Assembly: GCF_002999335.1 (NCBI RefSeq)
Contig: NW_020312104.1
Span: 30,768-94,767, forward strand
Direction of reading: 5' to 3'
Length of the DNA: 64,000 nucleotides
DNA from: Cyclospora cayetanensis
Lineage: Eukaryota; Apicomplexa; Conoidasida; Eucoccidiorida; Eimeriidae
A model generated the notes under the pieces. The model had not been told where the DNA came from. It saw nothing but the letters and a program-made list of their open reading frames with translations, and did no database searches. Numbering within the stretch: position 1 is the first letter of the stretch; each line of letters begins with the position of its first letter. A program made the position numbers and the translations under genes. Positions 8,937-20,820 of the stretch are shown here, in pieces.

Positions 8937-11612
8937 TTAGCTCTGTATGCGACGCCTCTTCTGAACTGGCTGCAAGTTGCTGCTGCTGTCGGCTGCTACG
9001 GCCCCGCTGCTGCTGTTGCTCCTGCGGAGGCGACCACCACGAGGGCGTGCTACTGCCGAGCCAGATGCCTCCTGCAAACTGCTGCAGCTCTTGAGGCTGA
9101 AATCACCTCGAGAGGTGTCAACTTCACCTTCCTTCTCTGCAGCAGGTGCTGCGGATCCCTCTTCCTGGCTTGTTCCGTCTTGCGTTTTACCGGCGGTTAT
9201 TGCAGACTCCATAAAAGTCGCTGGCTGCCTATTTTCAGCCTGCGGGACCAGGTCTCCGTGCTCGACGTCCTGAGGAGCCTCGCCAGACACCTCGGGTGCT
9301 GCTGCAACAACAGCAAATTCTTCGTCATACTGCTGCGGGGTGAGTGTCTGCTTCTCCAAGAAACAGCTAACAAATGCAGCAACCGTGCCTTTCCGGATGT
9401 TTTCACGGACTGCAGCGGCAAGCGCAAGGCAGCACTCCACATTGTGCTGCTGCAGCAGGGCAGAACCGTTCATTTCGTGCTGCACAAGCAAGTGCCGAAT
9501 GTAGCAACGACTCTCGCGCACGGAAGATGAAAATCCGCATTCTGTGAACTGCGGCTCTTGTTGCCGCTCCTCTTCTCTGACACTCTTTCCTGCGTCCTCG
9601 GGGGCCAGGCCCGCGGCAGAGGCGGCTGCTGCTTCTACTGTTTCTCCTGCGCCGCTGTGGCTGCTCTCACTCGGCAAGCCGTCAAGACACCGCGTGTCTT
9701 CCGCATACCGCGGAGACAGCAAATTCAGTTGCCTGTGCATCCTGAGGCGCTCATAGGGCCATGCTTCTAACAGCTGCAGAGCATCCCGACTGTCGTCTTC
9801 TGGCCCCCGCCTTTGCTGCTTCTCGGCAGCAGCAGCAACTTCCTCGGCAGATGGCATACCGAAGGTCCAAGCCACTCCAGCCGCTGCGCTCTTGCCGCTG
9901 GCGGCAGCCCCCCCCTCAACAACATCTCCCCCTAACAGCAGCGCATGCAGCAGCTCTAGGGGCCCCGCCTCTGAGTGCACAGAGAGAACCCTCAGCAGCG
10001 GCCGTTCAGGCGTCGCTGCTGCTGCTGGTGCTGCAGCACGAACAGAAGCAACACCCAGAGCCTGTGCTGCTGCAGCAATCATCAGCCTCCGTTCCGACAA
10101 GCGGCGCTCTGCTTCGCATGCACCTGAGATGTGGACAGCACCAATCAGGCCCGGCGGGCAAGCGGAGAGGATCTGATTGAGCTCCGCAGCGGCAGCCCGC
10201 AATACCTCCTCGCTGCCAGTACAGCGCAGCTGAGCCACCAGATAAGGCACTGCTACCACAGGAGGGACTTGTTGCTGATGTGGCTGCTGCTGCTGCCGCT
10301 GCGGCTGATACACGGAAGGAAGAGGCAGCGCGCAACAGCACACCCCCGTGCTCCGGCATCCCTCGCTTGAACCGCATTCGCCGCAGGAGGAAGAGCACTT
10401 GCTGCTGGAGAGGAGACGCCTTAGCAGCAAGTGCTCCCCCTCCTCCACGGTGGCAACCACAAGCCTCACCAGAGTCTTGAGTGTCAGCGCCACTGCCTTC
10501 CTCTGGGCCTTCCTTGTGTGTTGCTCCTGCTCGCTTTGCTGCTGCTGGAGCTCGTGGACGGGAGTCGTGAGCATATGGCACTGCGCAAGGATGGCTAGCT
10601 GTGCGAGCTGCTGCACTGATAGAGATATGCGTCCCGAAGAAGTCGACGTTTTCAATGACAGAGCAAACAAGGCATCCCTACCGTCCGTTGATATGCAGCT
10701 AAGATTCAGTAGCAAACCGTGATAGTCCGCGACTGGATGCATTTGCCTTGCGTTGCTAAGGCCGTTGCCACCACACGGGCTGCCGCTAGCGAAAGGTGCC
10801 GTGCAGTCGGAGCTCGTTATGGAAGCCGCGGCTCTACTGCCCTCCGACGTGCTGCACGGACAGCTCTGCTGTTGCTGCTGTTGCTGCTGTTGCCAGGCTT
10901 CCCACCAAGCAGTGTAGAGCGGCAGCAGCAGCGAAAAATCTCCTGCGACGGCGGCAAGCAGCACTGGCTGGCGCTGCAAGGCCCGCAGCTGCGGAGGCAG
11001 CAGGTGGAGCGGGAGGCAGTGGGGTGCACTGAGGCTGAAGCTGGGGGTGTCCGTACAGCCGAGCAGTCGGCCGGTACGAGGCAGCCACTCCAGCGCATGC
11101 GCTCCAGACTCTCCCGAAGCTGCCTGCGCAGAAGCGCCGCTTCCTGTCAAGCGTAGCATTGCGCCAATATGCCTCAAACCTGCGGCGAAGGCCCCCGGAA
11201 GGCTCCAAAGTACCCATGAGTGACTCTTTGCAGGAAGCAGCGGCTGCGACTCCTCGGCTGCCGATCCAGCTGGCTCTGGCTCGAAAAGAGGCTGCCTGTG
11301 CAGCAGGAGCTGCTGGAGGGCTTCGGAGACGGGCAGCAGTGCACGGAGCAGGTCCAGATCTTTTGGCTGCAGCAAAGGCCCCTCTCCAGCTGCTGCCACC
11401 GCTATATCCGCCGTTACTTCCCGCTGTAAGGCCCTCTCTTGCTCGGGGACCACAGCAGGGGCCCTTGCCGGGGGGGCCCCCGCTGAGGCTGCCCCTGTTG
11501 CTCCCGCTGGTGCTGGTGGTGGAGTTGCTAGAGGTGGAGGTGCAGAAGCAGAAGCAGCAGCAGAAGCAGCAGCTTCGCTGGCAGGCGTCCCCTGCAGCGC
11601 TTCAGGATCCAT
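8937..11612 (-). CDS. hypothetical Ala/Gln-rich protein, 891 aa, single exon
   Basis: One uninterrupted frame from an ATG at 11612 to a stop at 8937. I do not recognise the family. The first ~60 residues are almost only Ala, Pro, Gly and Ser. A run of eight Gln sits near residue 250 ('WWEAWQQQQQQQQ'), followed by Cys/Ser-rich low-complexity insertions. Between these inserts are helix-like segments with normal composition, e.g. 'VADYHGLLLNLSCIS', 'AVALTLKTLVRLVVATVEEG', 'AVPYLVAQLRCTGSEEVLR' and 'ERRLSERRLMIAAAAQALG', suggesting an all-helical repeat fold broken up by homopolymers. The C-terminus is basic ('RPRGGRLRRSNSSS', 'QKRRRIQS') and could be a nuclear localisation signal. The long open frame, and conserved-looking islands between repeats, argue that it is real; a frame this long in CTG-rich DNA could partly be fortuitous. 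Divergent from the Gemin5-like gene with 683 bp between the two starts. Confidence 0.6.
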   Translation of the reverse strand: MDPEALQGTPASEAAASAAASASAPPPLATPPPAPAGATGAASAGAPPARAPAVVPEQERALQREVTADIAVAAAGEGPLLQPKDLDLLRALLPVSEALQQLLLHRQPLFEPEPAGSAAEESQPLLPAKSHSWVLWSLPGAFAAGLRHIGAMLRLTGSGASAQAASGESGAHALEWLPRTGRLLGCTDTPSFSLSAPHCLPLHLLPPQLRALQRQPVLLAAVAGDFSLLLPLYTAWWEAWQQQQQQQQQSCPCSTSEGSRAAASITSSDCTAPFASGSPCGGNGLSNARQMHPVADYHGLLLNLSCISTDGRDALFALSLKTSTSSGRISLSVQQLAQLAILAQCHMLTTPVHELQQQQSEQEQHTRKAQRKAVALTLKTLVRLVVATVEEGEHLLLRRLLSSSKCSSSCGECGSSEGCRSTGVCCCALPLPSVYQPQRQQQQPHQQQVPPVVAVPYLVAQLRCTGSEEVLRAAAAELNQILSACPPGLIGAVHISGACEAERRLSERRLMIAAAAQALGVASVRAAAPAAAATPERPLLRVLSVHSEAGPLELLHALLLGGDVVEGGAAASGKSAAAGVAWTFGMPSAEEVAAAAEKQQRRGPEDDSRDALQLLEAWPYERLRMHRQLNLLSPRYAEDTRCLDGLPSESSHSGAGETVEAAAASAAGLAPEDAGKSVREEERQQEPQFTECGFSSSVRESRCYIRHLLVQHEMNGSALLQQHNVECCLALAAAVRENIRKGTVAAFVSCFLEKQTLTPQQYDEEFAVVAAAPEVSGEAPQDVEHGDLVPQAENRQPATFMESAITAGKTQDGTSQEEGSAAPAAEKEGEVDTSRGDFSLKSCSSLQEASGSAVARPRGGRLRRSNSSSGAVAADSSSNLQPVQKRRRIQS

Positions 11613-12295
11613 GGGGTTAAGGGCTGCTTTTACAACTGCTTTGACTGTGCTTCGATGTGCGTGTTTGTGTGTGTATGCAGCCTGTCCGCTTCCAGAGCGC
11701 AGTCTCCGCAGTTTATGGAGGGCTAACGGCTGCTGATTCTCTTTTTATCGAAGGCCGACTTTGCCAAGCCCGTGAAGCAGAAGCCAGGGAACGGATACAC
11801 CTGAAGAAGGACGCGCGCGAGGGACTGAGGGGAACTTCCTCCTCACGGGGCCGAAAGAGAGAGATAAGAACAAGCCCCCTGTGGCAGCCACCGTGTTTCT
11901 GTTGCTGCTGCTGTTAAATAGGGCACCAACCATCAGGGAACGCTGAAACCGACTCGAAGGGGGGAAGGGGCTGTGCTGCGAGAGTAGACTCGAGGGCCCT
12001 GCGCCGCTTCCCACGCAGCAACAGCAGCACCTGCAGGCCCTCTTGTTACGCACACCGCATGCAGGCAATTGACGTTATTTAACCCCGAGAATTCTTATTT
12101 CCCCTAGTTTCACGCGTGTATCTGGGTGGGGAAAGGGCTTCTGAGCTGTTGCTGCTGCTCCAGCAGCACCGCAACGGCAGCAGCGAGGGCAGGAGGAGGT
12201 CCTCGCCGCTCGAAGTGGTTGTGCGGGGCCCCGGTGGGCCCCCCTGGTGAGGACCCCCTAGAAGCCCGAAGGGTACAGCGAGGGCCCCGTACACA
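11613..12295. promoter_or_regulatory. divergent intergenic region (likely bidirectional promoter)
   Basis: 683 bp separate the start of the - strand Ala-rich gene (11612) from the start of the + strand Gemin5-like gene (12296). The stretch includes a short CTG run and C/T-rich patches. No TATA box or named motif was identified; the promoter role is inferred from the head-to-head gene arrangement only. Confidence 0.4.
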
Positions 12296-15200
12296 ATGCA
12301 GCCTCCCTTCGAGGAAGCTCTGCTGGAGCAGGGAGAAGACAGTGGACTAGAACTGCTCCGCCGGCAGCAGGACCTTCTGCGGCAGATCCTGCAGCACCAG
12401 CGGCAGCAACTGCAGCAAGCAGAGCAGCAGGAAGCGCAGCAGAAGGCGCTTCCGGAGGAGCCGCAGGTAGTGTCGGCGGCAGGGGCACTGCAGTGTGTGT
12501 TGCCCGCTTCCACGCGGTGGCACTGCAGCACCAGCTGCAGCTGCAATGCTCTGACGGGAGACTGTCTCCTTGTCACTAAGTCTCTGCTGCTCCTGCTGCA
12601 GCTACGCCAGGGGGCTGTACACTCGGTGCTTGACTGCGGGACCAGGGCTAAGCCGCTGGCTGTCTCCTGGTGTCTGACTGCCGCAGCAGCGTCAAGTGCT
12701 GCTCCGGCCTCAGCCTCCTCTGCTAGAAACTGCTATTGTAGCAGCAGCAGCAGCAACAGCAGCAGTAACAGCAGCAGCAGCAGTAACAGCAGCAGCAAGG
12801 GCCTCCGGCAACCTAGATTTATCTGCTCGGCGCTCGAAGCCGCAGGATGCCTCTTCTTCACGGCTCATGCGGACCGCACAGTGCGACTATGGCGTCTTCA
12901 CGAGCAGCAGATCTCCCAGATGCAGCAAATACCCCCTCAAGACTGGCAGAAGCAGCGGCATGAGTCAACGCAGCAGCACCAACAGCACCCGCAAACGCAA
13001 ACGCAAATCTTAGGGGCTATGCCGCGTGCTGCTCCGCTTGCAATGCATCGGCAGCATGCAGGGGAGCCCGACACGCTGGCGGCATGCGGCGGCTGCCTTT
13101 TGCCACCGTCAGCCTCTTCTGGAGCGGCAGCGACTGCTGAGCGCATGCTATGGCTGCTTTGCATCAGCGGAGATGCGAAGGGCAAGATCGTAACCTGGCG
13201 GCAAACAGGGCCCATGTCCAGTTTCCTGGGGGCCCCAGAGGGCCCCAAGCAAATCCACGTAACAGCTTTATCCATGCAGCCGCTGCAGGAGAAGGTGGCG
13301 GAGATCGCTCTTCTGTGGAATCGTGGAACCTGCTGCAGGAGCAGCAGCAGCAGCAACGGCGGCGACAGCGCGTGTTGCTGCTCGCCATGCGCACCGTGGC
13401 AGTGCCCTGCGGGAAAAGCAGCAGCGACGGACGAGAAGAAAAACGGCGATGACAGAAATTGTGTGACGGCGTCAGCTCAGGATATGGGAGACCCCGACGC
13501 GGCAGAACCAGGGGAGATTAGCGATGGGGACTTGTGCTCCAATCCTCGAGACAGCAACATTAGCAGCAACATTGGCAGCAACATTAGCAGCAGCCTTAGC
13601 AGCAGCCTCCAGAGCACGCGATGCGGCTGCAGCCTGCTCGCTGCCGTCGGGTATGAGGGAGGGGCCCTGCTGCTTCTAGATGTGAGGCAGCAACAGGTGC
13701 TACGAAGCCTGGGCAGGCATCAGGATCGTGTGACAAGCCTTTGCTTCTTGCGCCCCTCTTTTTCTGCACAGCAGCAGCAGCTGCTGGTGCAGCCCGAAGG
13801 AGGAGGGAAGGAGGCAGGAGAAGCCGCTGCTCACGGGTGGCTGCTGGCCTCAGCCTCGCGGGGGCAGGAGCTGCAGTTGGCGTGCGTGTCTCCTGATGCA
13901 GCGGCTACGTTGCTGCTTCAGACGCGCATAGCGGCGACGGAGGCTTCTGCGCCAGCTAGTTCAAAGGGAGGCAGCTGCAAGCAGCAGCAACAGCAGCGGC
14001 TGCAGCACACCAACCGGCTATGGCTGTCGCTCGCGTGGCATCCTGCAGCCCCTGACTGCCTCCTTGTAGGAACCATGGCAGGTGACCTCATGGCGTTGCA
14101 CCTGCCGCAAGCGCTTGCTGACGCACAGCAGCAGCGAGTGCTGTTGCTGCAGACCAAGCCCGGCAAACGAGTGCGTTCGCAGCCGCAGAGGCGACAGCAG
14201 CAGCAGCAGCAGGCGCAGCACCTCGTGCGGCTTTTGCAGCCTCATTCCCGTCCCATCTTTTCTATTTGCTGCTACGCTGCCGCCGCGTGGAGCGCTTCAG
14301 AAGCTGAAGGAACAGAAGCATCACCAGCCGCAGCTGTATATCCGCCGGTGAAAGCTCCCCATCTCTTCGTCCTTACTACCAGCCTGGACCGGTACCTCGT
14401 TCTTTCTGCCGTCGCACTCGCTGCATGCGAGACCCCCGTGCATGCGGCCGTAGCTGAAGGCTCGGCGGCTGCTGCCGATGCCGCAGAAGAGGTCTCCGAA
14501 ACTGAGACACCAGCGGCCCCAGCAGCAGCAGGTGCTGGTCCGTCTTATCGAGGGTGCCTCATGTGGCGATTGGGCTGCCTTGGAGGCTGGACGCAGTCTC
14601 TCTCGGCGTCGTGTGCTGAGCCCTCACGTGTGTCTGTGGGGTGTGGTGATGCCACTATCCGTGCTGCTGATCTATCGTCCGCTGTCAACGCTCAGCTGCA
14701 GCCCTTGATGCAGATGCAGCCGTTGCTGCCCCTGCTAGATCCACAGGGGTACCTGCTTCCTCCCACACTGGCGGCTGCTGCCAAGACTGCAGCGCATGCA
14801 CTTGACCGACGGCAGCGAGCGCAGCTGCCGCTGCCTCCTGCTCCCCTTGCCCTTCCACCTCTCCGTCCCGAAAACGGGCAGCAGGAGGCGCTCCTGCTGC
14901 AGCACCAGCGGCAGCACCAGATGTCTGTGGAGGCGCTGTGCTTCAGCAAGCCTTTTTCTTCGGCATTGTACTGGAGGGATCTGCATGCTGCTGTATCCGC
15001 GGTGTGTGTGCACCCGTACGCGCCGGGGCTCTTGGCCTTCGGTTTGGGAGATGGCCACTTTGGGGTGCTGCAACAAGAAACAAGCGACAGGGAGCGGCAG
15101 CAGCCGCAGCCGCACGCCATCACACTGCTGTCAACTAGGCACGCACTTGTGGCAGCTGTGAACGAGCTTTGCTGGCTCCGCCTCCCCCGCTGCTGCGGCC

Positions 15201-18200
15201 GTTGCTGCTGCCCTCGCAGCCGTGGCAGTAGGAGCAGTGGATCCCCGCAGGCCTCAAGCGGTGCAGTCGCAGTTGCAGACGCTGCAGCAGGCCCCCTGAA
15301 GGCAGCTGCAGCTGACGAGGCGGCGCCGTGTGGGGAGGCGCCCCCTGCAGCAGCTCCCTCAGAGGTCGACACGCAGCAGCACAATCAGGAGCCGCTGCAG
15401 CCCCACGTCCAGCAACAGGAGCTGGAGTGGCTCCTGCTGGCGGGGACGTCCACGGGAGACCTCCTTGCCGCAAAGGCTAGCGCTGCTGCACCGAAGCCTT
15501 CCGCAGCCGCCTCGCCACAGCAGCAGCAGCAGCTGTGGAGGCGGCAGGCCCAGCAGCCACAGGACCCCCCCCAGCAGCAGGAGGGGCACACCTTTACCCC
15601 CGTGGTGCTCCTACCCGAGACCGCCGAGACAGCAGCTGAGCCGGGGAGGTTTTCCGCGAAGACGGAGGTCCTCTCAGGTTCCCTGCCCTTCGTGGTGTCT
15701 GTTCCTGCGACGCTTCCAGCAACCACAGTAGCAGCACTCCACCGGCACGTTGCTGCAGCAGCAGAGGCGCTGGGGCACGAAGCAGAGGCCGCCACGTCTG
15801 CCGCTGCTGCAGCCACCGCCGCTCATGCGCAGCTCCTCTGCGTCCTTGAGAGCACGCCGCACCACCAGCAGCCACGTCAGCAGCAGCAGAAGCCGCTTGG
15901 GCCTGCACAGACTCCCGCGGAACTGCACGTCATGGCAGCAGTCGTGCCGCCGAATCACAACAGCAGGGAGACAGTGACGCCTTCTGTAACCTTCGTCTCC
16001 CTGGGTCGCCTGCCGCTCCCCCTCGGAAACAAGCCAACAGCGGCTGCAGTGTGGGAAGGAACGGCCGGCGGCCTTGCTACCCCCTTCTCTCCTGCAGGCG
16101 CTGCCCTCGCGGATCCGGAAGCTGCAGTAGATGCCCCCCCTCCGTTTGCTGCGGCGGACGTCCTGCTAGCCATCGGAGATGCTGAGGGAGGCCTATGGCT
16201 TGCGGCTTGGCGAGAGGTCTTTGTGCAGTTGGTGCGGCTCCTAGAAGGGCAGGCACATCAGGTGGCGGAGAAACCCTCTTTGCCGTGCTTGTACTGTTGT
16301 ACTTACAGCAACGTCGCAGCGCACGCTGCAGCAGCTGCTGCGGCTGCCGTTTCTCCCGTTGGGTGCTCCGTTGGTAGCCGTACTGCTGCACAACACCAGC
16401 AGAAAAGCAGTAGCACCGGTACCAACAGCTGGGGAGTTACCAGTCTGGCGTGGACTGTCCGCTGGAGTAGAGATCTCTCGGGAGCGGCCTTAACTCCCGA
16501 GCTCCTCCTTGCGGCCACGTGCGTCGGCGGTGCTGCCGTTGTGGTTGGAGTAGAGTATGCGACTTCCGCAGGCAGGCAAGGAATGACAGCAGCTCATGAC
16601 AATCAACATCGAGAGGACACGACAGTGGGAATGCAGCGCCTCGCCGTGCATCTAGTAAAGCCTGAGGCGAAGCCACTGGCCTGCCTCCGCAGCTGCTCAG
16701 GTGCCGCAGTAGACGAGCAGCAACATTTTGGCGGGCAGCTGCTGCGCTGCTGCTGGGTTGAGCAGCTTGTACCCTATGCGCTACTGCTGCTTGTTGGTAA
16801 GTTGTTACGGCGGTGCTCTTTCCGGCTGCTGCGGCGCCCTTAGACATCCGGATACCCCGCGACGAGTGAAGGGGCTCTCTGAGCTCCTGCAGCCTATGCG
16901 TCAGAGCGCTTTGCGGAGATCCAGCAGCCTAGGACCTTCATCAAAACTTGGTCGGTGGTGCGCTGTGCTGCTGCTTTCTGCTGCTGCGCTTTCAGGAGGC
17001 GTCGAGCAGTGTGTCTTCCTTTGGGACCCTCTACGACTTCCCTTATACCCCCAGCCTGCGAGGAAACCTTTAGCAGGGGCTGGTGCTGCAACAACCTCTA
17101 CAGCGACAGCACAAGGAGCGGTACATACAGGAGAAAGCAAAGGTGCAGCACGTCCAGAGCTCGAAATTGCAGATCGTCCTCGCGCTGAAGCTGTTGACAT
17201 TACCGCTCAAGACGTCATGCCTCCGACGCCAACAGCTTTGGCCCCAGAATCTGAAGCAGCAGCTGGAGCTCACAGTACCTCTGCGAAGGATGGTTTACTC
17301 CTCAAGGCTAAATCGGGCTTTGCAAGAGGCATGCAGAGCCCCGCTGCCCCTTCCCCACCCGCATCACCGTCCAACGCGCGTGCTGCTAGTGCCGTTAGTC
17401 AGGTTCAGCAGGCATGCTGTTGCAGCTGTGGCGGAAGCGCTTTCCTGTCGCAGCAGCAGTTGCGGCAGCAGGGACTGCTTCTGAGTGCTGCCGCTTTTAG
17501 CGAGGCTGCAGTAGAGGCAGCAGCGACCTCCGTGGATGCGGTGCTCCTGCCGCCGCTACAGCAGCAACGCGAGCACAATAGGGCTCCAACTGGGCAGCAG
17601 CAGCAGCAGGCATTGCAGGAGGATGCGCAGTTGCTGCTGTTTTTGCTCGGTGATCAGCGTCAGGAAGCGCGGGCAGCTGCAGAGGCTGCCCTTCCCTCTC
17701 TACTAGGGGCCTTACCGCAGGTGAGCCTCGCAGGCCGCTAGCGTACCTGGAGGAACAGCTACGCTAGCAGCATCGTCACTATTAGCAAATACAAGTTTTC
17801 TAGTCGTGTGGAACACACGAGGCATGGGTACCTTTGAACAGTGCTGCTGTCTTTTCCCAGGGCCCCCCTGTGCATTTTGGCCTGAGCCTCTCGGTGCTAT
17901 GGCGCTCTGGAATCCACGCACCTTTTGAAAACTCCGAGTATCTGCACTGGCAACAGCATCAGCAGGATCGGGAGCAACAGCGTCTGCACGATAGGAGGTG
18001 GGAAGTAGAGACTGGCAGGCACCACGAGGCAACGAATGATTCTGCTCCAGCGGAGTTCTGCAACAGCAGCAGGAGTAGCAACACCTCTCCCAGCGGCTGT
18101 GGCTGCGGGTGCAACTGGTTTTGGCTTGCTGTTGCCGCTACAATAAGCCTCCCCAAGGCTTCACGGATGTGTCTTATCGCCAGCTTCCTCTCTGAACAAA

Positions 18201-18715
18201 GGCAGGCACACTTCACATGCTTTTGCTGCCTTTCCGGAAACTTCAAGCTCAAAGCGCTTGTCTCTCTTCATGCGGGTGATGATGCCAGCTCACGCTAGCA
18301 TGGTCGCCGTGGTGTATGTATGTACGTATGTGTGTGTGTGTGTGTGTCTTTACTCAGATCTGGCTGCTCTCCACACGTGCAGGCGGCTCTGCTGCTCGCC
18401 GCGGGTCTGGTGCCTGAGGCGGTGGAGGCATACTTACAGGCGAATTTGGCGTCATTCGCGCTGCTCCTCTGCCGTTTGCGGCTTCGATCAGAGCACCCGC
18501 TGCAGTATACAGCCTTCGATGCATGGCTTGCTGAACCAAGCGAGGAGACACTACAGGAGGAGCACGAGCAAGACGGGCAGCAGAATCGGCAAGAGCGCCA
18601 TCTGCAGGACTGGCAGCCCCCGCAGGAGCAACACTGCCAGCAGGAACCTCAAAAAAGGATCGGCCGTCTGCTTCGTCTGGCGCTGATGCTGGAGTCGCTA
18701 CCAGCTGGCTCATAG
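12296..18715 (+). CDS. GEMIN5: Gemin5-like WD40 protein, about 1985 aa, four exons
   Basis: Gemin5 recognises the cap and Sm site of pre-snRNAs through two N-terminal WD40 propellers and delivers them for Sm-core assembly; it also binds ribosomes. Exons: 12296-16796, 16996-17720, 17861 to about 18259 (donor uncertain) and 18383-18715. The 16797-16995 intron (GT-AG, C/T-rich acceptor) rebuilds a WD repeat across its junction ('ALLLLV' + 'GGVEQCVFLWD'). Matches to Gemin5 run in order: 'RWHC' near residue 75 (human NWYC), 'LFFTAHADRTVRLW', 'LAAVGYEGGALLLLDVR', 'LWLSLAWHPAAPDCL', 'HSRPIFSICC' with 'LTTSLDRYLVL', 'GCLGGWTQSLSASC', and 'VSAVCVHPYAPGLLAFGLGDG'. Exon 4 matches the Gemin5 TPR-like dimerisation helices ('AAGLVPEAVEAYLQAN'). 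Large Ser, Gln and Ala runs interrupt the propellers, so the protein exceeds human Gemin5 (about 1500 aa). A generic WD40 protein is less likely because several blocks match position by position. Confidence 0.82.
12739..12800 (+). repeat. AGC trinucleotide repeat encoding poly-Ser/Asn
   Basis: Imperfect AGC/AAC run inside exon 1 of the Gemin5-like gene. In frame it encodes a Ser-rich run with scattered Asn, inserted between the first propeller strands. Typical of the homopolymeric amino-acid repeats of Eimeria proteins. Confidence 0.85.
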
Positions 18716-20820
18716 GTTGCCTACGGCTGTATCCGGTGGCAACATCAGGGTTAGCTCCTTCCGTACTGGAATTTCTCTTGGATAGGTTGCTAACTTGTAG
18801 CAGACACACTCTCGTTGTGGTGTTCATGCGATTTATTTCTTCCATTGGATATTTTGCTGCCCACCCTCCACAAAACCGTCCAGCCATCCAACTAGGTGGT
18901 GCTCCATCCAACCACCAGCTTTTCAGTGCCTAGCTAGCACCCAGGGTAGCCCTGCGTAGATCTACCGCAACGCGAGTTCACTTCTAAGCGAACTCGTCGC
19001 GACACTTAAGGCAAGTGCAATTGCAGATCAGCGCGATCGGAAGGCAGTATATTCATACCATTGCACAGCTCCTTCAAAAATCGAGGGCTGGACAGAGAAA
19101 CTGAAATCTGCTGGAGACGAACGAGGGGTTCTGCGACTAGGCAACAACCGTCTAAAGGGAAAAGAACAAAAGTTTTGGCGAAGAACAACCCAGTAACGCA
19201 CACTAGTTTTAACCTCTATCTCATTTCCTCCCACTATTTCACTTTCCTGTGGCCCCCTCCTCTATCGTTCCATTTGAGGTCTCAGTGGGGAGACGAATAT
19301 GTTCAAACCCAATGCAAACTTTGAGTTTTTAAGTGCCTTCCAGAAAAGCTCTCGTTTCTCATGGTACCTACATGACGGGAGACGGACAGATATGGCAAGT
19401 GTCGCTGTGCCCTCTCAAGCACTCTAGGCATTCAAGAGAGCTGCGCATAGCGTCTAGCGTACATCACTGAATAGAGTGGATTACTGCATTGCGCTAACTC
19501 TATCACAAAAAACGAAAACCAAGAAGCAAGAAGATGGATCAGCTCTTCGCTCCATCCTAATTAACTACAATGGTGTAGTAGTTGGTGTCCAAGTGGAGTT
19601 TGCCCCTCTAGTCTTTATCTCGATGCCCAGGCATCGCACGGAGCTACGCAAAAAGGCTCGCGCTACCATGCTGCCTCTAGGTGCGTTTAAGCCTGTGGGC
19701 GTACCCTCTATGCGTATGCCTCGACTGCTGTGCAGCGGCAACGGCTACATACAGCTCTCCGTGGAGAAGCTGCTCTCTATCGTACCGCTCGATCTAATGT
19801 CTCCTTTTGGTGGTGCTTGACTCCCGAAGTGGTGGGGGGGAAACGTCGGTAAAGTTCTTGAGTGTGTTCCTGAGGAACTCTCGCCTCTCCCTCCCACCAC
19901 TTCTTAGAGGCTCAGACATAAGGGGCAAGAGACAGCTACGGTGCGTGCTCCTGTGCTCTTTAGGCACATCGGGCACTCACAGAGAGTCGCACATCGAATC
20001 TAGCGCAGACGCAATAAAGGCGTACGCACAGAACATTGCGCCTTTTTGTATCGAGCCCACAGTACTCTATGATTAATATGACATACGAGTAGACAAACCA
20101 GTTAGACAAATACTACCATGCTAGCTATATATAATGGAAATTTTGTAAGCGATGGAGTTGGAGTGGACAAAGCTCATCCGCGAGTGCTACAACCATCCCA
20201 CTATACTTAGTTCAGGAAAAGCCTCACTGCCTTGCCGAAACCCCAATGTGGCACATCCTACAGACCTCCAGCTTGGTTGGTCGCTTTGTGAAGACATGGG
20301 CCCGCGATATGCTATTTGGGAATCTACGCACCCAGCAATGCAGGTTTTGCAGCTACAAAAGTCACCATAAGGGCGCGCAGGAGATCTCCCGAAGTCGATG
20401 AAAGTCACCCTATTAAATACCTTGTATTATAGAAGCTAAATAAGGCATGGAGATCTGTGTGTGCATCGATATTCGACGAAGCTTGTCATAAGGGACTGAC
20501 TGGTCAGCGTATCGCACCTACCCAAGACCCTGCGGCGCAGCGTATTTTCCGTTTCTCATTTGTGACACACATACAATGTCGACCCACATATACCAAGGCC
20601 ATAATATCAGTCATTTGCACAGAAGGAAGTTCTTGCCGCTGTCCAATCTCACACCGAATTCGAGGTCGGGTGCAGCGCTAGGGGGAGGAGCACAGTCATG
20701 GCAGTGCTGTCTTGGTGCGAAGAGCAGCGTTCTCTTTGGTGGCTCGACCCCCACCTTCTTTATGCCTTTGCATCAACCTATTTGACCACATATTCATAGT
20801 TAACTGCTCCTGTTGCTTCT
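18716..20820. other. repeat-poor intergenic region without recognisable gene
   Basis: Balanced composition with no CAG repeats. The longest frames (19476-19820 and 19061-19324 on +) carry no motif I know and no convincing splice-bounded continuation. The region separates the Gemin5-like and Sec66-like genes and resembles the 1-6.6 kb and 46-52 kb segments in texture. Confidence 0.5.

Noticed and set aside
14692..15384. 230-codon - strand frame inside the Gemin5-like exon
   Set aside because: Antisense shadow of the CAG-rich exon; Ser/Cys/Gly-rich with no domain, while the + strand shows WD40 blocks at the same place.
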